Positions 11,623 to 21,118 of a stretch of 64,000 bases of DNA are shown in pieces. This DNA is from Nemertoderma westbladi (Eukaryota; Xenacoelomorpha; Nemertodermatida; Nemertodermatidae). The stretch covers positions 1 to 64,000 of the forward strand of contig JAUCBJ010004144.1 of the NCBI GenBank assembly GCA_032718475.1, written 5' to 3'. The notes under the pieces were generated by a model that was not told the DNA's origin, searched no databases, and worked only from the letters and a program-made list of their open reading frames with translations. The stretch's first letter is position 1. Every line of letters starts with the position of its first letter. The translations under genes were made by a program, and so were the position numbers.

Positions 11623-14600
11623 ATGAGTGACAAACAAGACTATACAAAGAATACACAAACCGACTATGACTCGTGTGACGGAGATAAGTCAGCAGCGGAA
11701 GAACAACAGGGGAAGACTCGCGAGCCTACCGAACCTACACCGTGCGCGTCACCAGTACATCCAACGGGAGTACCGGATGCCGTAGTACGAGGCGACGGCA
11801 GGACCGAGGACTTTCTAACTGTTCCGCAACCTAGATACAGGGAAACGGAATTGGTAAGTTCAGCAGGAAGCACAGAAAGTGTGGTTAGAAGCGTCGGTGG
11901 ATACATGGCGCATATAACCAGGAGTATTGGAGAAGGCCAACGCATATTAGACGGGTTGACCGCTCCGATGTCTCGATTCGAGTTCTACACCCTCCAGGTT
12001 AGAGTACAGAGTAAAGTATATAAGTCCGTAGATAATCTAGTTGGCCTACAAGATCTAGCTAGACAGAGACAGGACATGGATACTCAACTTAGAATCCTCG
12101 AGAAACTAATGATCACTAGAGAGAAACTGATTCAGTTTAAGTCGACGATTAGACAGATACAACAGGAACAAGCGGACCAGTTGTTAGGTGAGTCAGTTTC
12201 GGACGAATTATTACAACCCGAGGAAGAACAGGAATTGTACCGACTGGATGGACAATTGAAACATCTGACGGACCACTTACGCATGTGCGGCGAAGACGTC
12301 GGCGATTTGGAAACCGTGCCGGAATACACGAGGGAAACTTCATTCGCACAAATCGAATCGGCACCGGGAATACTAAATCAATCATTGGTAAGTATTCGTA
12401 GCGAAATCTGCGAAGGAAGTATAGTCACGTCAGAAGTTGCTCGACAACAGCAGCAGTTCTACAGACAGCAACACGAGATAGAAGAACAAGCTCAACTTCT
12501 AATGATACAAACAGCAGTAGAGGAAGAGAAAATACGTGTTGCAAATGTAGCGAGAATCTCTCATCTGCAGGAACAAGCCGAACTCGAAGCGGCCGAAATG
12601 GAAAGGTTAGAGTTGGACATTGCCCAACAAGCGGCAACGGCCGAGTTAGCGCAACGAACGGCAACAGCCGAGTTAGAGCGACAAACGGCAGCTGCAGCGG
12701 CCGAGTTAGAGCGACAAACGGCTGCGGCAGAGTTAGAGCGACAAAGAGTAGTTTCGGAAGCCAGAGTCGAGATGAAGACACGGCAAATAAAAGCCCAACA
12801 AGCGATACGACAAGCAGAGTTCGAGGCGCAACAACAACAAACGGAACAACGAGAAAAGGAAGTTAAACTTCGTTTCGAACTTGAGAAGAGGGCGAGAGAA
12901 TTAGCCGAAACTAAGGAAAATCTGGATCTTCTAGCCCGCGATCGATCGATGAGATCTCGCGACGGACATGATTTGGACCAGTTAGAGGTAAGACATCGCC
13001 AAATTCAGGAACGGAAGAAGGAAGGAAGCGTAGGAGCACCCGGACGGGAACGACAATTAGTAAAAGACGTGTGTCAACGATTCCCACAGGTAACTCATAT
13101 GTTTGCACCGGTTACGACTAAGGAACCTGTTTCGATTGCGGGTAGTAGTGATATTTCTCCTATCCATGGTGCGACGGAACACAGGTTTGTTATTCCGAAC
13201 GAGTTTATACCGCCAAGAGCAACGTCGTCGCCTATTCCGAGAGTCAAGTTAAGTAACCCACCGATTACAGATCGTAGTAGTTTATTGACCGGACCTGCGC
13301 TACTGACGACAAAACAGGTGAGTCCACCTTTGACGCCTAAACCCGTTACACATTACGCTTACCCAATGACGTTTCGACCAACAAGGCCAGCGGTTTCAAA
13401 TGCTGTCATTCGCCCACCGAACCAGTTTACATCGCAATCTACGACTTCGAGGAAGACTTGTGAGCCTACCGAACAACGGAGAACAGTGGAGACGCGACCA
13501 TTCAACCAGTTTACATCGCAATCTACGACTTCGAGGAAGACTTGTGAGCCTACCGAACAACGGAGACCAGTGGAGACGCGACCATTCAACCAGTTTACAT
13601 CGCAATCTACGACTTCGAGGAAGACTTGTGAGCCTACCGAACAACGAAGAACAGTGGACGATGTTCCGAAACGAGCCGTTAGAATTCGAACGACGCAACG
13701 GACGCGAGCACGTCGACCACCATATCCAGATGATAGTAGTACTTCGAGCGAATCGGATTACCCGAAACGCGAGGTATTTAGAACAGGGGCGGCCGATGAA
13801 TATAAACGCGAGCGTTCAGACAACTCCTTTGCAGACAATCCTCCACAGAATACACCAACACAGAAGGCGTTACAACCAACGGACGCAATTAGTACACAAC
13901 AGTTCGCCGACATTCTGCGACCAGTTGTCAACAAGTTGGCTCAGATCGAGGAGCGTCTGGAGGAAGTTCAAACCGATAGTTCGAGGAACACCGAATTCGA
14001 ATACAATAGACACCCGAAGGCACCACAAAGACCGGTACCTTCAAACCCCACATCGTATCAGGGAAAAGCGCCTAGAAGGGAGAACATCAACCAGGTTACC
14101 AACCAAGGACGCGAAACTCTGAACGTTGCCGAGGAGATAGCGAAATTCGCAGCCAGACAGGGATTGCCGGTACAACAACCACCGAAGTTCTCCGGTAGCT
14201 CAAAACACTGGCATACCTTCGTAGACTATATCGAATCCCAGATCGCCGTGTGCGCCTTTACGTCACGAGAGAAGTTCAATTACTTGCTCCAAACGTTGTC
14301 AGGAGAACCTAAACGTTTGGCGGAGACTTTCGTCGGTGTACCAGACGCTTTCGAACTAGCGTACGATCGTTTGACTTCGATATACGGAGGTACAGTAAGT
14401 ATGGCCAGGTCAGTAATAGAAGAACTCTGTAAGGGAGGGGCTATCACTAAACCCGTCGACTTACTAAAACTGGCTGACGAGATTAAGAACGCTATCACTA
14501 CCTTAAGATCAATTGGACAACTTGATTACGGAAATACCCCCACAGTTTTATTAAAGATAATAGGACGACTCCACCATCGACTTCGTCGGGAGTGGAGGAA

Positions 14601-17600
14601 GGTCGAATATCAGCGAGAGGAGCGAGGAGGATTCCTGAAATTAGAAGATGTGTACCTTTTAATATCCAGGGAGGCGGTAGTAGAAACTCGATCTAACTAT
14701 ACCGACCAGCACATCGTGGCAGAAGGGATCACACTGCCATCCTCCAACCGACAAAAACCCCAGACAACATCCACAAAGACGGCCACTTACGCCACACCGA
14801 CGGAATCACGACAATTCTCAGACGGTAATAGAGTATCTGCGCCCATTGGAACAAAACAGACGAGACAGCAACTCAGCGCCGACTTCAACGGCTGCCAATA
14901 CTGCGAACATTTAGGTAAGCGGTATATTGGTCACAAGTTACGGGGTTGTCGACAATTTCGCGAGTTGAACTCAGAAGAACGACGGCTGCAGATACGGCCA
15001 CTGGACTCTTGTTGGCGGTGTACGCAACACGGACACGTCCGTAAGGATTGCCCAAATACCGACACTTGTCCATCCTGTGGACGCAACCACGACGGTCTGC
15101 TCCACACAGACAGCCACACGCCGACGAAACGCTTCGCCAGGGAACACCCGGAAGCAGCAGCGAGATGTGATGCGGCTTACCGAAAACGGGAATCGAAAAC
15201 GACTCCGACTTTCGTGACCCATATAGAGGATTGCTTTTCAGAACAATCCGGATCGTCGGACGAAGAATCAGACGACGACGAATATTCTAATGGAGACGAA
15301 CAACCGTCAATCGCGCTCCTGACCACCGACCAACTGAAGGGATTCAGTGTAATCCCGATTAAAGTTACTGGCACAAAAGGAAGTAAGAGGATTTACGCGA
15401 TTCTAGACTCAGCCTCATCTCACAGTTACGTAGATGAAAAGATAGCTGACGTCGTAACAGATCTTAGACAAGGTAAGCACGTAAGTTATACAGTAAGTAG
15501 TATGCACGGCCAGCGTGCAATACCAGTGACACGAGTTAAGTTGGACTTAGACTCTCTTCTTCCAAAATCGCAACACAGCGAGAGGGAGAGGTCTTTGTTG
15601 CCCTTTAGAGATCTAACCTTTGCGGCCACGAAGGACTTTAGTAACCTACTAGGTCCAGTGCCGGAACAATCTCTGGAGGACCGTAAGTATTTCAGACACC
15701 TTGGTGTACCCGAATGTCCCGTCAATTATAGATCGGTAGCAATGCTGATCGGGACGGACCAATTCAACCTACATCAGGTGTGGGAAACCAGACCATCGGC
15801 AGTTGTAGCAGGAAACGCATACGCCTGCAGAACGCCGATAGGGTGGTATACTCGAGCGCCTGTGCGCACACTGGACGTAAGTGACGAGGAAGACGACGTA
15901 CAGAGTACATGTAGTTTATTGACTACAAACTCAATTCATTCCTTTTCACACGACGTGAACCATACTACACTACAGTCGACAAAACATCACAGACGTGTAA
16001 CTAGTATGATAAGTCACAAGGAGCAGCTAACCCACAAGGTGAGTTTAGAACTTGGGGAGAAGACGAATCAGCTAGAGATTCCATCGACGACAGATGATAG
16101 GCTTGCGAGTCTACCTACCCCAATAACTTCAACAGTGCCCATCGATATCGACGATGACGCGTTGAAAATTCATCAGTTGGAACAAGCCGCCTTGGACAAA
16201 GAATTAACGGAGAAGACTATCAGGTGGTTAGAACAAGATACAGCTGAACCTGGTAGCTACGACCCTTGTATGTCGGAACAGGAGAAACAATCTCTAAAGA
16301 TCATGGAGGATACTATCCGACAGACGGAGGACGGACATTACGAGGTGGGGATGTTATGGCGTAGCCAAAGTCCTAAACTTATAAATAACTACCCACTGGC
16401 TTTAAGACGTCTACACTCAATCCGACAACGTCTATTAAAGGACGAGAAAGCCCATCTGCAGTATAACACTCAGATGGAGACGTATTTGACGAAGGGATAC
16501 GCTATCCGAATGACTAACCCGGAGCGAGTGACAGACCAGACGTACTACTTGCCACATCACTATGTGAGACATCCCGACAAACCAGATAAAGTACGCGTAG
16601 TCAATGACTGTGCGGCTCTGTTTGAGGGAATGTCCCTCAATAGTGAATTGATGGATGGACCGAACATGAATAATTATCTTATGGGGGTGATTATGCGCTT
16701 CCATCAGCGTCAAGTAGCCTTTACTTGCGACGTAGAAGCGATGTTTCACCAAGTGAAAGCGTTAGAGCGAGACAGAGACAGTTTGCGGTTTCTCTGGTAT
16801 CCGGAAGGGGACTTAAGTCTACCACCAGCGACTTACCAAATGCAAGTTCGCGTTTTCGGTGCCAGAGACAGCCCGAATTGTACGATGTACGCCTTGAAGC
16901 AAGCCGCTAGAGATCAGAAACATCTGTATGACCCAGAGATAGTTAGAATTGTAGAACGTGACTTTTACGTTGATGACGGTTTACAAAGTTGCGACACAGT
17001 AGAACGTGCTACAACAGTAGCACATCAATTACGGGACTGCTTGGCGGGCGGAGGTTTTAACCTCACCAAATTCGCCTCAAACAGTGCCGAATTAGTTGAC
17101 TCATTCGGAACTACTGAGCGTGGAGGTGGTGATATAGACCTAGAGTTCGAACCACTACCGACGACTAAGGTGTTGGGGCTCTTTTGGGACCCAAACACAG
17201 ACAACTTTCGAGTGAAGGTGAGACTGGACAGTCAAGGAGACACACTGACGAAGAGATCATGCTTGTCAAAGTTGAGCCGATTGTTCGATCCGTTAGGATT
17301 CATCAGTCCAGTAATACTGCAAGCTCGCATTTATATGCGCAGTATATGGAAGGATGGACTAACGTGGGACGAGCCGATCTCATCAGATCAAGTGGACTTA
17401 TGGAAGACCTGGGAGGCGGAATTGTCTTCGTTAGAGGACTATTCCATACCCAGGGTTTACTTTCCATTACAGAGTACATTTCCTGACAACTTGGAACTAC
17501 ACTGTTTTTCTGACGCCAGTGACAACGGTTTTGGTGTGGCAGCGTATTTGCGCAGACAAGTAGAATCGGACGAGTTCGATGTTTCGCTCATTACTTCTAA

Positions 17601-20358
17601 GGCTAAGACCATGCCTACTAAGTATATGACGACACCACGAGCCGAGCTACAAGCCGCGACCCTGTCAACCACCATCGTGAACCTCATACAGACAGAACTA
17701 CAGTCGAGTTTACAGATATTTTATTGGACTGACGCGACGTTGGTTTTATTTTACATAAACAACGACACACTCGAATTCAAGACATTCGTAGCTAACCGTC
17801 GCGCAGAGATTCTAGACCGTTCGATAAAAGAGGATTGGCGACATTGTCCCGGACCACAAAACCCAGCTGATATTGCGTCGCGAGGAATGATGCCTGAGGA
17901 ATTCTGTAAACCGGAGAACAAAGAGTTTTGGCAACACGGACCCCAGTTCTTGCAGAAATCGACACAAGATTGGCCTCCGTTATACGACAACAAGTCCAAC
18001 ACCATTCCCAAGGACGCCGAAATCAAGAAACCAAAAAAGGGGAAGACAAAGAAAAAGACGACGGCGGCGAAACTCAAGAAAAAACCGAAGGCGAAATGGA
18101 AAGATATAACTTCAAAGGTCAAGAGAGGAAGACTTGCGAGCCTTTCTACACCAGACATATCGCCAGACGGTCAACCAGACATATCGCCAGACGGTCAACC
18201 AGACACGTTACTAGACAGTCAACCAGACATTTTGCCAGACATATCACAAAATGTTCCACCAGACGTTAGTAACGCACTGACAAACAGTAAAGCCGCAGTT
18301 TCCCTATTGGAGCGGCCTTCTATTGACAAACAACCAGATACGTTACCAGACGTATCGCCAGACACACTACTAGACAGTCGACTAGACACTAGTAATGTAT
18401 TGACTAACAATAAAGCCGCAGTTTCTCTATTGGAGCGGCCTTGTATTGACAAACTACCAATTTTGACACACTTGAGCAACCATAAGCATGGTGAAACCTC
18501 ATGTATTACAGATGTGGGTAGTACCTACGCTAATGTAAATACAGGTGTTACTTTGCGCTCAAGAGACATACCGAACTTGCAACCTACGTTGAGACCTGGG
18601 ATTAATGTCGGCAGAAAATTAAGTTTACCAAAACCTGCTGACCCCATAGAGTTCAAACCACCATTAGCGATCGACTTACAAAGTACCGACAATCAAGGTA
18701 AGAAGTCAAAGAAGGACAAATTACTTGTAGACCCGGACGGATCAACAGTCAACAAGGGAATACTTACCGGCGGACCCGTAGGCCCTTCTAGTAATTCAAA
18801 ACCTTCCAAGTTCTCCATTGACTTACCTGATGACGTCACAAATACTTACGTCGACCGTATTGTAAACTTAACAGATTCTTGGACAAGCGCTTGCCGAAAA
18901 TTAGCGTGGATTGTACGTTTTGTACAATACGTTAAAGGCAAACGCGACTTTACGCGTCGACTTACATTGACTGAGATTGACAGGTGTGAAATCATATTAA
19001 TTCGCCATTATCAACTGCGATATTTCGCGCGCGAATTCACATCTATAAGTCAAGGTCAACCAATCAAGTCGTCACCAATACTGAGTTGGAGTCCGATAAT
19101 TTATAATGGCTTAATTTGTCATAAATCTCGGCTTCAAAACATTGACTTTAACACGAACTTTAGGTACCCAATAATAATACCGCAACACCACGAACTACAA
19201 CGTGCAATGATACTGGACGCACATTTACATCTGAAACACGCTGGAAGACACCACTGTCTTTCCTACTTACGTACTAGATTTGTATTAATTAGACCCAGTA
19301 AAGCATTAAGTTCCGTGACACGTACGTGTATTATTTGTAAAAAGGTACATTCTAGAATAGGTACCCAAGAAATGAGTGAACTACCACAAGCACGACTTCA
19401 AGCATTCAGACCACCTTTTACAGAGACTGGAATTGATTGCTTTGGTCCCATACATACGAAACGTGGACGTATACTAGTAAAACGCTGGGGACTGATTTTC
19501 ACATGTATGTCCAGTAGGGCAGTTCACATTGAACGTGTGATGGATCTTTCCACCAACGCGTTTATACTAGCACTACGGCGATTTATCGCTAGACGCGGAC
19601 TAGTAAAATGCTTGTACTCAGACCAAGGGACAAACTTTGTTGGTGCTCGGAATGAGATTGCTAGAGCCTTTAAGAGATTAGATCATGATCAAATCTCGAA
19701 CGAACTGCAACCTCACAAGATTGTTTGGAAGTTTAATCCTCCAGATAGTCCTTGGAGAGGCGGAGTCTGGGAGAGATTGATTAGATCTATCAAAACGGCC
19801 ATGGCAAAGGTCATTCCAGTAAACCACATATTAACAGACGACCAACTGACAACATTGTTTGTTGAAATCGAGGCAATACTAAATACTAGACCAATAGTAT
19901 TAGTACCCGATGACAAACAATCTCAGTTCGCTTTAACACCAGCACACCTGCTTATGCAGGCACCGACCACATTGACGCCGATTTCCATTCCAATGGAAAG
20001 CGATAGTTACGGGAGAAAAGCGTGGAAAATCACGCAACTACTGGCTAACAAATTCTGGGAAATATGGCAAAACCATTATTTGCCCTCTATTTCTGCCAGA
20101 ACAACATGGTACAATAACACCCGTGCATTAAAGCCGGGAGATCACGTGCTGTTGGCAGAAGTGAATCTAAAAAGACGCTTCTGGATAACAGGTGTCATTT
20201 TAGCCACACATCCATCTATGGATGGAGTGACAAGAACTGTGACGGTACGAACAATTGACGGTCGTACAGTAGACAGACCGACTCAACGTCTCGTACTTCT
20301 TGAAGAGACTCGTAACGAGTCTGGAGACTACAAATCTCCACCTAATACTAGTAAATAA
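11623..20358 (+). CDS. gag-pol: BEL-1 Gag-Pol polyprotein (2911 aa, intact)
   Basis: One open frame encodes all structural and enzymatic parts. In order these are: a coiled-coil Gag arm (about aa 265-460) with ELERQTAAA repeats; three 28-aa repeats (about 598-680); a capsid-like DUF1759 domain (about 838-1000); zinc knuckles (Cys at 1091, 1130 and 1149; the CWRC one is CX2CX4HX4C); and an aspartic protease of DUF1758 type with DSA in place of DTG/DSG (D1262). RT follows with YVDD at 1782, then Pao-type RNase H (D1964, E2008, D2037), a PD-rich linker (about 2130-2400), and integrase with a His/Cys zinc site (Cys near 2569) and D2605, D2667, E2717 (61 and 49 residues apart). A DUF5641-like C-terminus spans about 2825-2895. 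The ATG context is CCGAAATGA, and BEL-2 Gag also starts MS. Gag and Pol lie in one frame with no frameshift. Confidence 0.97.
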   Translation: MSDKQDYTKNTQTDYDSCDGDKSAAEEQQGKTREPTEPTPCASPVHPTGVPDAVVRGDGRTEDFLTVPQPRYRETELVSSAGSTESVVRSVGGYMAHITRSIGEGQRILDGLTAPMSRFEFYTLQVRVQSKVYKSVDNLVGLQDLARQRQDMDTQLRILEKLMITREKLIQFKSTIRQIQQEQADQLLGESVSDELLQPEEEQELYRLDGQLKHLTDHLRMCGEDVGDLETVPEYTRETSFAQIESAPGILNQSLVSIRSEICEGSIVTSEVARQQQQFYRQQHEIEEQAQLLMIQTAVEEEKIRVANVARISHLQEQAELEAAEMERLELDIAQQAATAELAQRTATAELERQTAAAAAELERQTAAAELERQRVVSEARVEMKTRQIKAQQAIRQAEFEAQQQQTEQREKEVKLRFELEKRARELAETKENLDLLARDRSMRSRDGHDLDQLEVRHRQIQERKKEGSVGAPGRERQLVKDVCQRFPQVTHMFAPVTTKEPVSIAGSSDISPIHGATEHRFVIPNEFIPPRATSSPIPRVKLSNPPITDRSSLLTGPALLTTKQVSPPLTPKPVTHYAYPMTFRPTRPAVSNAVIRPPNQFTSQSTTSRKTCEPTEQRRTVETRPFNQFTSQSTTSRKTCEPTEQRRPVETRPFNQFTSQSTTSRKTCEPTEQRRTVDDVPKRAVRIRTTQRTRARRPPYPDDSSTSSESDYPKREVFRTGAADEYKRERSDNSFADNPPQNTPTQKALQPTDAISTQQFADILRPVVNKLAQIEERLEEVQTDSSRNTEFEYNRHPKAPQRPVPSNPTSYQGKAPRRENINQVTNQGRETLNVAEEIAKFAARQGLPVQQPPKFSGSSKHWHTFVDYIESQIAVCAFTSREKFNYLLQTLSGEPKRLAETFVGVPDAFELAYDRLTSIYGGTVSMARSVIEELCKGGAITKPVDLLKLADEIKNAITTLRSIGQLDYGNTPTVLLKIIGRLHHRLRREWRKVEYQREERGGFLKLEDVYLLISREAVVETRSNYTDQHIVAEGITLPSSNRQKPQTTSTKTATYATPTESRQFSDGNRVSAPIGTKQTRQQLSADFNGCQYCEHLGKRYIGHKLRGCRQFRELNSEERRLQIRPLDSCWRCTQHGHVRKDCPNTDTCPSCGRNHDGLLHTDSHTPTKRFAREHPEAAARCDAAYRKRESKTTPTFVTHIEDCFSEQSGSSDEESDDDEYSNGDEQPSIALLTTDQLKGFSVIPIKVTGTKGSKRIYAILDSASSHSYVDEKIADVVTDLRQGKHVSYTVSSMHGQRAIPVTRVKLDLDSLLPKSQHSERERSLLPFRDLTFAATKDFSNLLGPVPEQSLEDRKYFRHLGVPECPVNYRSVAMLIGTDQFNLHQVWETRPSAVVAGNAYACRTPIGWYTRAPVRTLDVSDEEDDVQSTCSLLTTNSIHSFSHDVNHTTLQSTKHHRRVTSMISHKEQLTHKVSLELGEKTNQLEIPSTTDDRLASLPTPITSTVPIDIDDDALKIHQLEQAALDKELTEKTIRWLEQDTAEPGSYDPCMSEQEKQSLKIMEDTIRQTEDGHYEVGMLWRSQSPKLINNYPLALRRLHSIRQRLLKDEKAHLQYNTQMETYLTKGYAIRMTNPERVTDQTYYLPHHYVRHPDKPDKVRVVNDCAALFEGMSLNSELMDGPNMNNYLMGVIMRFHQRQVAFTCDVEAMFHQVKALERDRDSLRFLWYPEGDLSLPPATYQMQVRVFGARDSPNCTMYALKQAARDQKHLYDPEIVRIVERDFYVDDGLQSCDTVERATTVAHQLRDCLAGGGFNLTKFASNSAELVDSFGTTERGGGDIDLEFEPLPTTKVLGLFWDPNTDNFRVKVRLDSQGDTLTKRSCLSKLSRLFDPLGFISPVILQARIYMRSIWKDGLTWDEPISSDQVDLWKTWEAELSSLEDYSIPRVYFPLQSTFPDNLELHCFSDASDNGFGVAAYLRRQVESDEFDVSLITSKAKTMPTKYMTTPRAELQAATLSTTIVNLIQTELQSSLQIFYWTDATLVLFYINNDTLEFKTFVANRRAEILDRSIKEDWRHCPGPQNPADIASRGMMPEEFCKPENKEFWQHGPQFLQKSTQDWPPLYDNKSNTIPKDAEIKKPKKGKTKKKTTAAKLKKKPKAKWKDITSKVKRGRLASLSTPDISPDGQPDISPDGQPDTLLDSQPDILPDISQNVPPDVSNALTNSKAAVSLLERPSIDKQPDTLPDVSPDTLLDSRLDTSNVLTNNKAAVSLLERPCIDKLPILTHLSNHKHGETSCITDVGSTYANVNTGVTLRSRDIPNLQPTLRPGINVGRKLSLPKPADPIEFKPPLAIDLQSTDNQGKKSKKDKLLVDPDGSTVNKGILTGGPVGPSSNSKPSKFSIDLPDDVTNTYVDRIVNLTDSWTSACRKLAWIVRFVQYVKGKRDFTRRLTLTEIDRCEIILIRHYQLRYFAREFTSISQGQPIKSSPILSWSPIIYNGLICHKSRLQNIDFNTNFRYPIIIPQHHELQRAMILDAHLHLKHAGRHHCLSYLRTRFVLIRPSKALSSVTRTCIICKKVHSRIGTQEMSELPQARLQAFRPPFTETGIDCFGPIHTKRGRILVKRWGLIFTCMSSRAVHIERVMDLSTNAFILALRRFIARRGLVKCLYSDQGTNFVGARNEIARAFKRLDHDQISNELQPHKIVWKFNPPDSPWRGGVWERLIRSIKTAMAKVIPVNHILTDDQLTTLFVEIEAILNTRPIVLVPDDKQSQFALTPAHLLMQAPTTLTPISIPMESDSYGRKAWKITQLLANKFWEIWQNHYLPSISARTTWYNNTRALKPGDHVLLAEVNLKRRFWITGVILATHPSMDGVTRTVTVRTIDGRTVDRPTQRLVLLEETRNESGDYKSPPNTSK
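13420..13670 (+). repeat. 84-bp tandem repeat in BEL-1 gag (3 copies)
   Basis: GGAAGACTTGTGAGCCTACC occurs at 13451, 13535 and 13619, each inside an 84-bp unit that encodes 28 residues (TSQSTTSRKTCEPTEQRR and flanks). The frame is kept. The core is one of the scattered quasi-palindromic motifs found elsewhere in BEL-1. Confidence 0.93.
18150..18470 (+). repeat. Repeated linker between RNase H and integrase of BEL-1
   Basis: In-frame PD-rich short repeats are followed by two copies, about 123 bp apart, of a unit that ends in LLERP and then IDK. Each unit contains ATTGGAGCGGCC (18306-18317 and 18429-18440), which includes the terminal polypurine heptamer GGAGCGG. The linker of BEL-2 has three 21-bp repeats containing the same 12-mer. 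Confidence 0.8.
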
Positions 20359-21118
20359 TTAGGAGTTTACAAATAGATTTCCACGTACCTGTACACCGTA
20401 GTAAGGACAGCGGTAGAATTCCATTGTCTTTATATGTGAACATTGAGGGTAGTACCCTTATGTGTCACATAGGAGCGGGATTTGTAGGTATAAGAAATGG
20501 AATTCTACTTGGAACTCACAATATTGAGACATTTTCGAAATTTTAGACAATCCATTTGGATTTGAAAAATTTTAAAATTTTACGGTAGGTATAAGAAATG
20601 GAATTCTACTTGGAACTCACAATATTGAGACATTTTCGAAATTTTAGACAATCCATTTGGATTTGAAAAATTTTAAAATTTTCTCCAGTGAATAGATTTC
20701 AGGGTACAGTCGGGTGGAACTTAAAATTAGAGAAACAAGAGAGGAAGACTTGCGAGCCTTTCTTAAAATTTTAATTAAATTTTACACGGTCTTGTTTCAA
20801 TAAGTTACGTCAAAATAGACTCCCCTATATTTATTACTAATTCTTGATTGCTTATTTTCTGATAATAGTTTGGGATCAAAAAGTGAGTATTTTAGACTCA
20901 CAGCCAGTTTAGCCCAAATTCGTTTTTATTTCGGCAAAAAATTTTAGATAAGAAGCAGCGTGTCATTAAAGAAACCTTAGATCTTAGGCTATGGGTAGGA
21001 GGTTAGAGCGTTGTCGAAGCCCAAAAGGCAGACGAAACTCTCACGTCTCCTCACAACTAACCACAAACTCTGTTGTATTCCCTCTAGTAGTAATGATTAT
21101 GTAACTACACCTCTAATT
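20359..21118 (+). other. Region between gag-pol and ORF2 of BEL-1, with a 101-bp duplication
   Basis: Non-coding. CATAGGAGCGGG at 20468-20479 is shared exactly with the same region of BEL-2. A tandem duplication of period 101 covers 20484-20684, is rich in AAATTTT, and ends AAAATTTTAAAATTTT-like. GGAAGACTTGCGAGCCTTTC recurs at 20743-20762. No ORF is supported. Confidence 0.75.
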
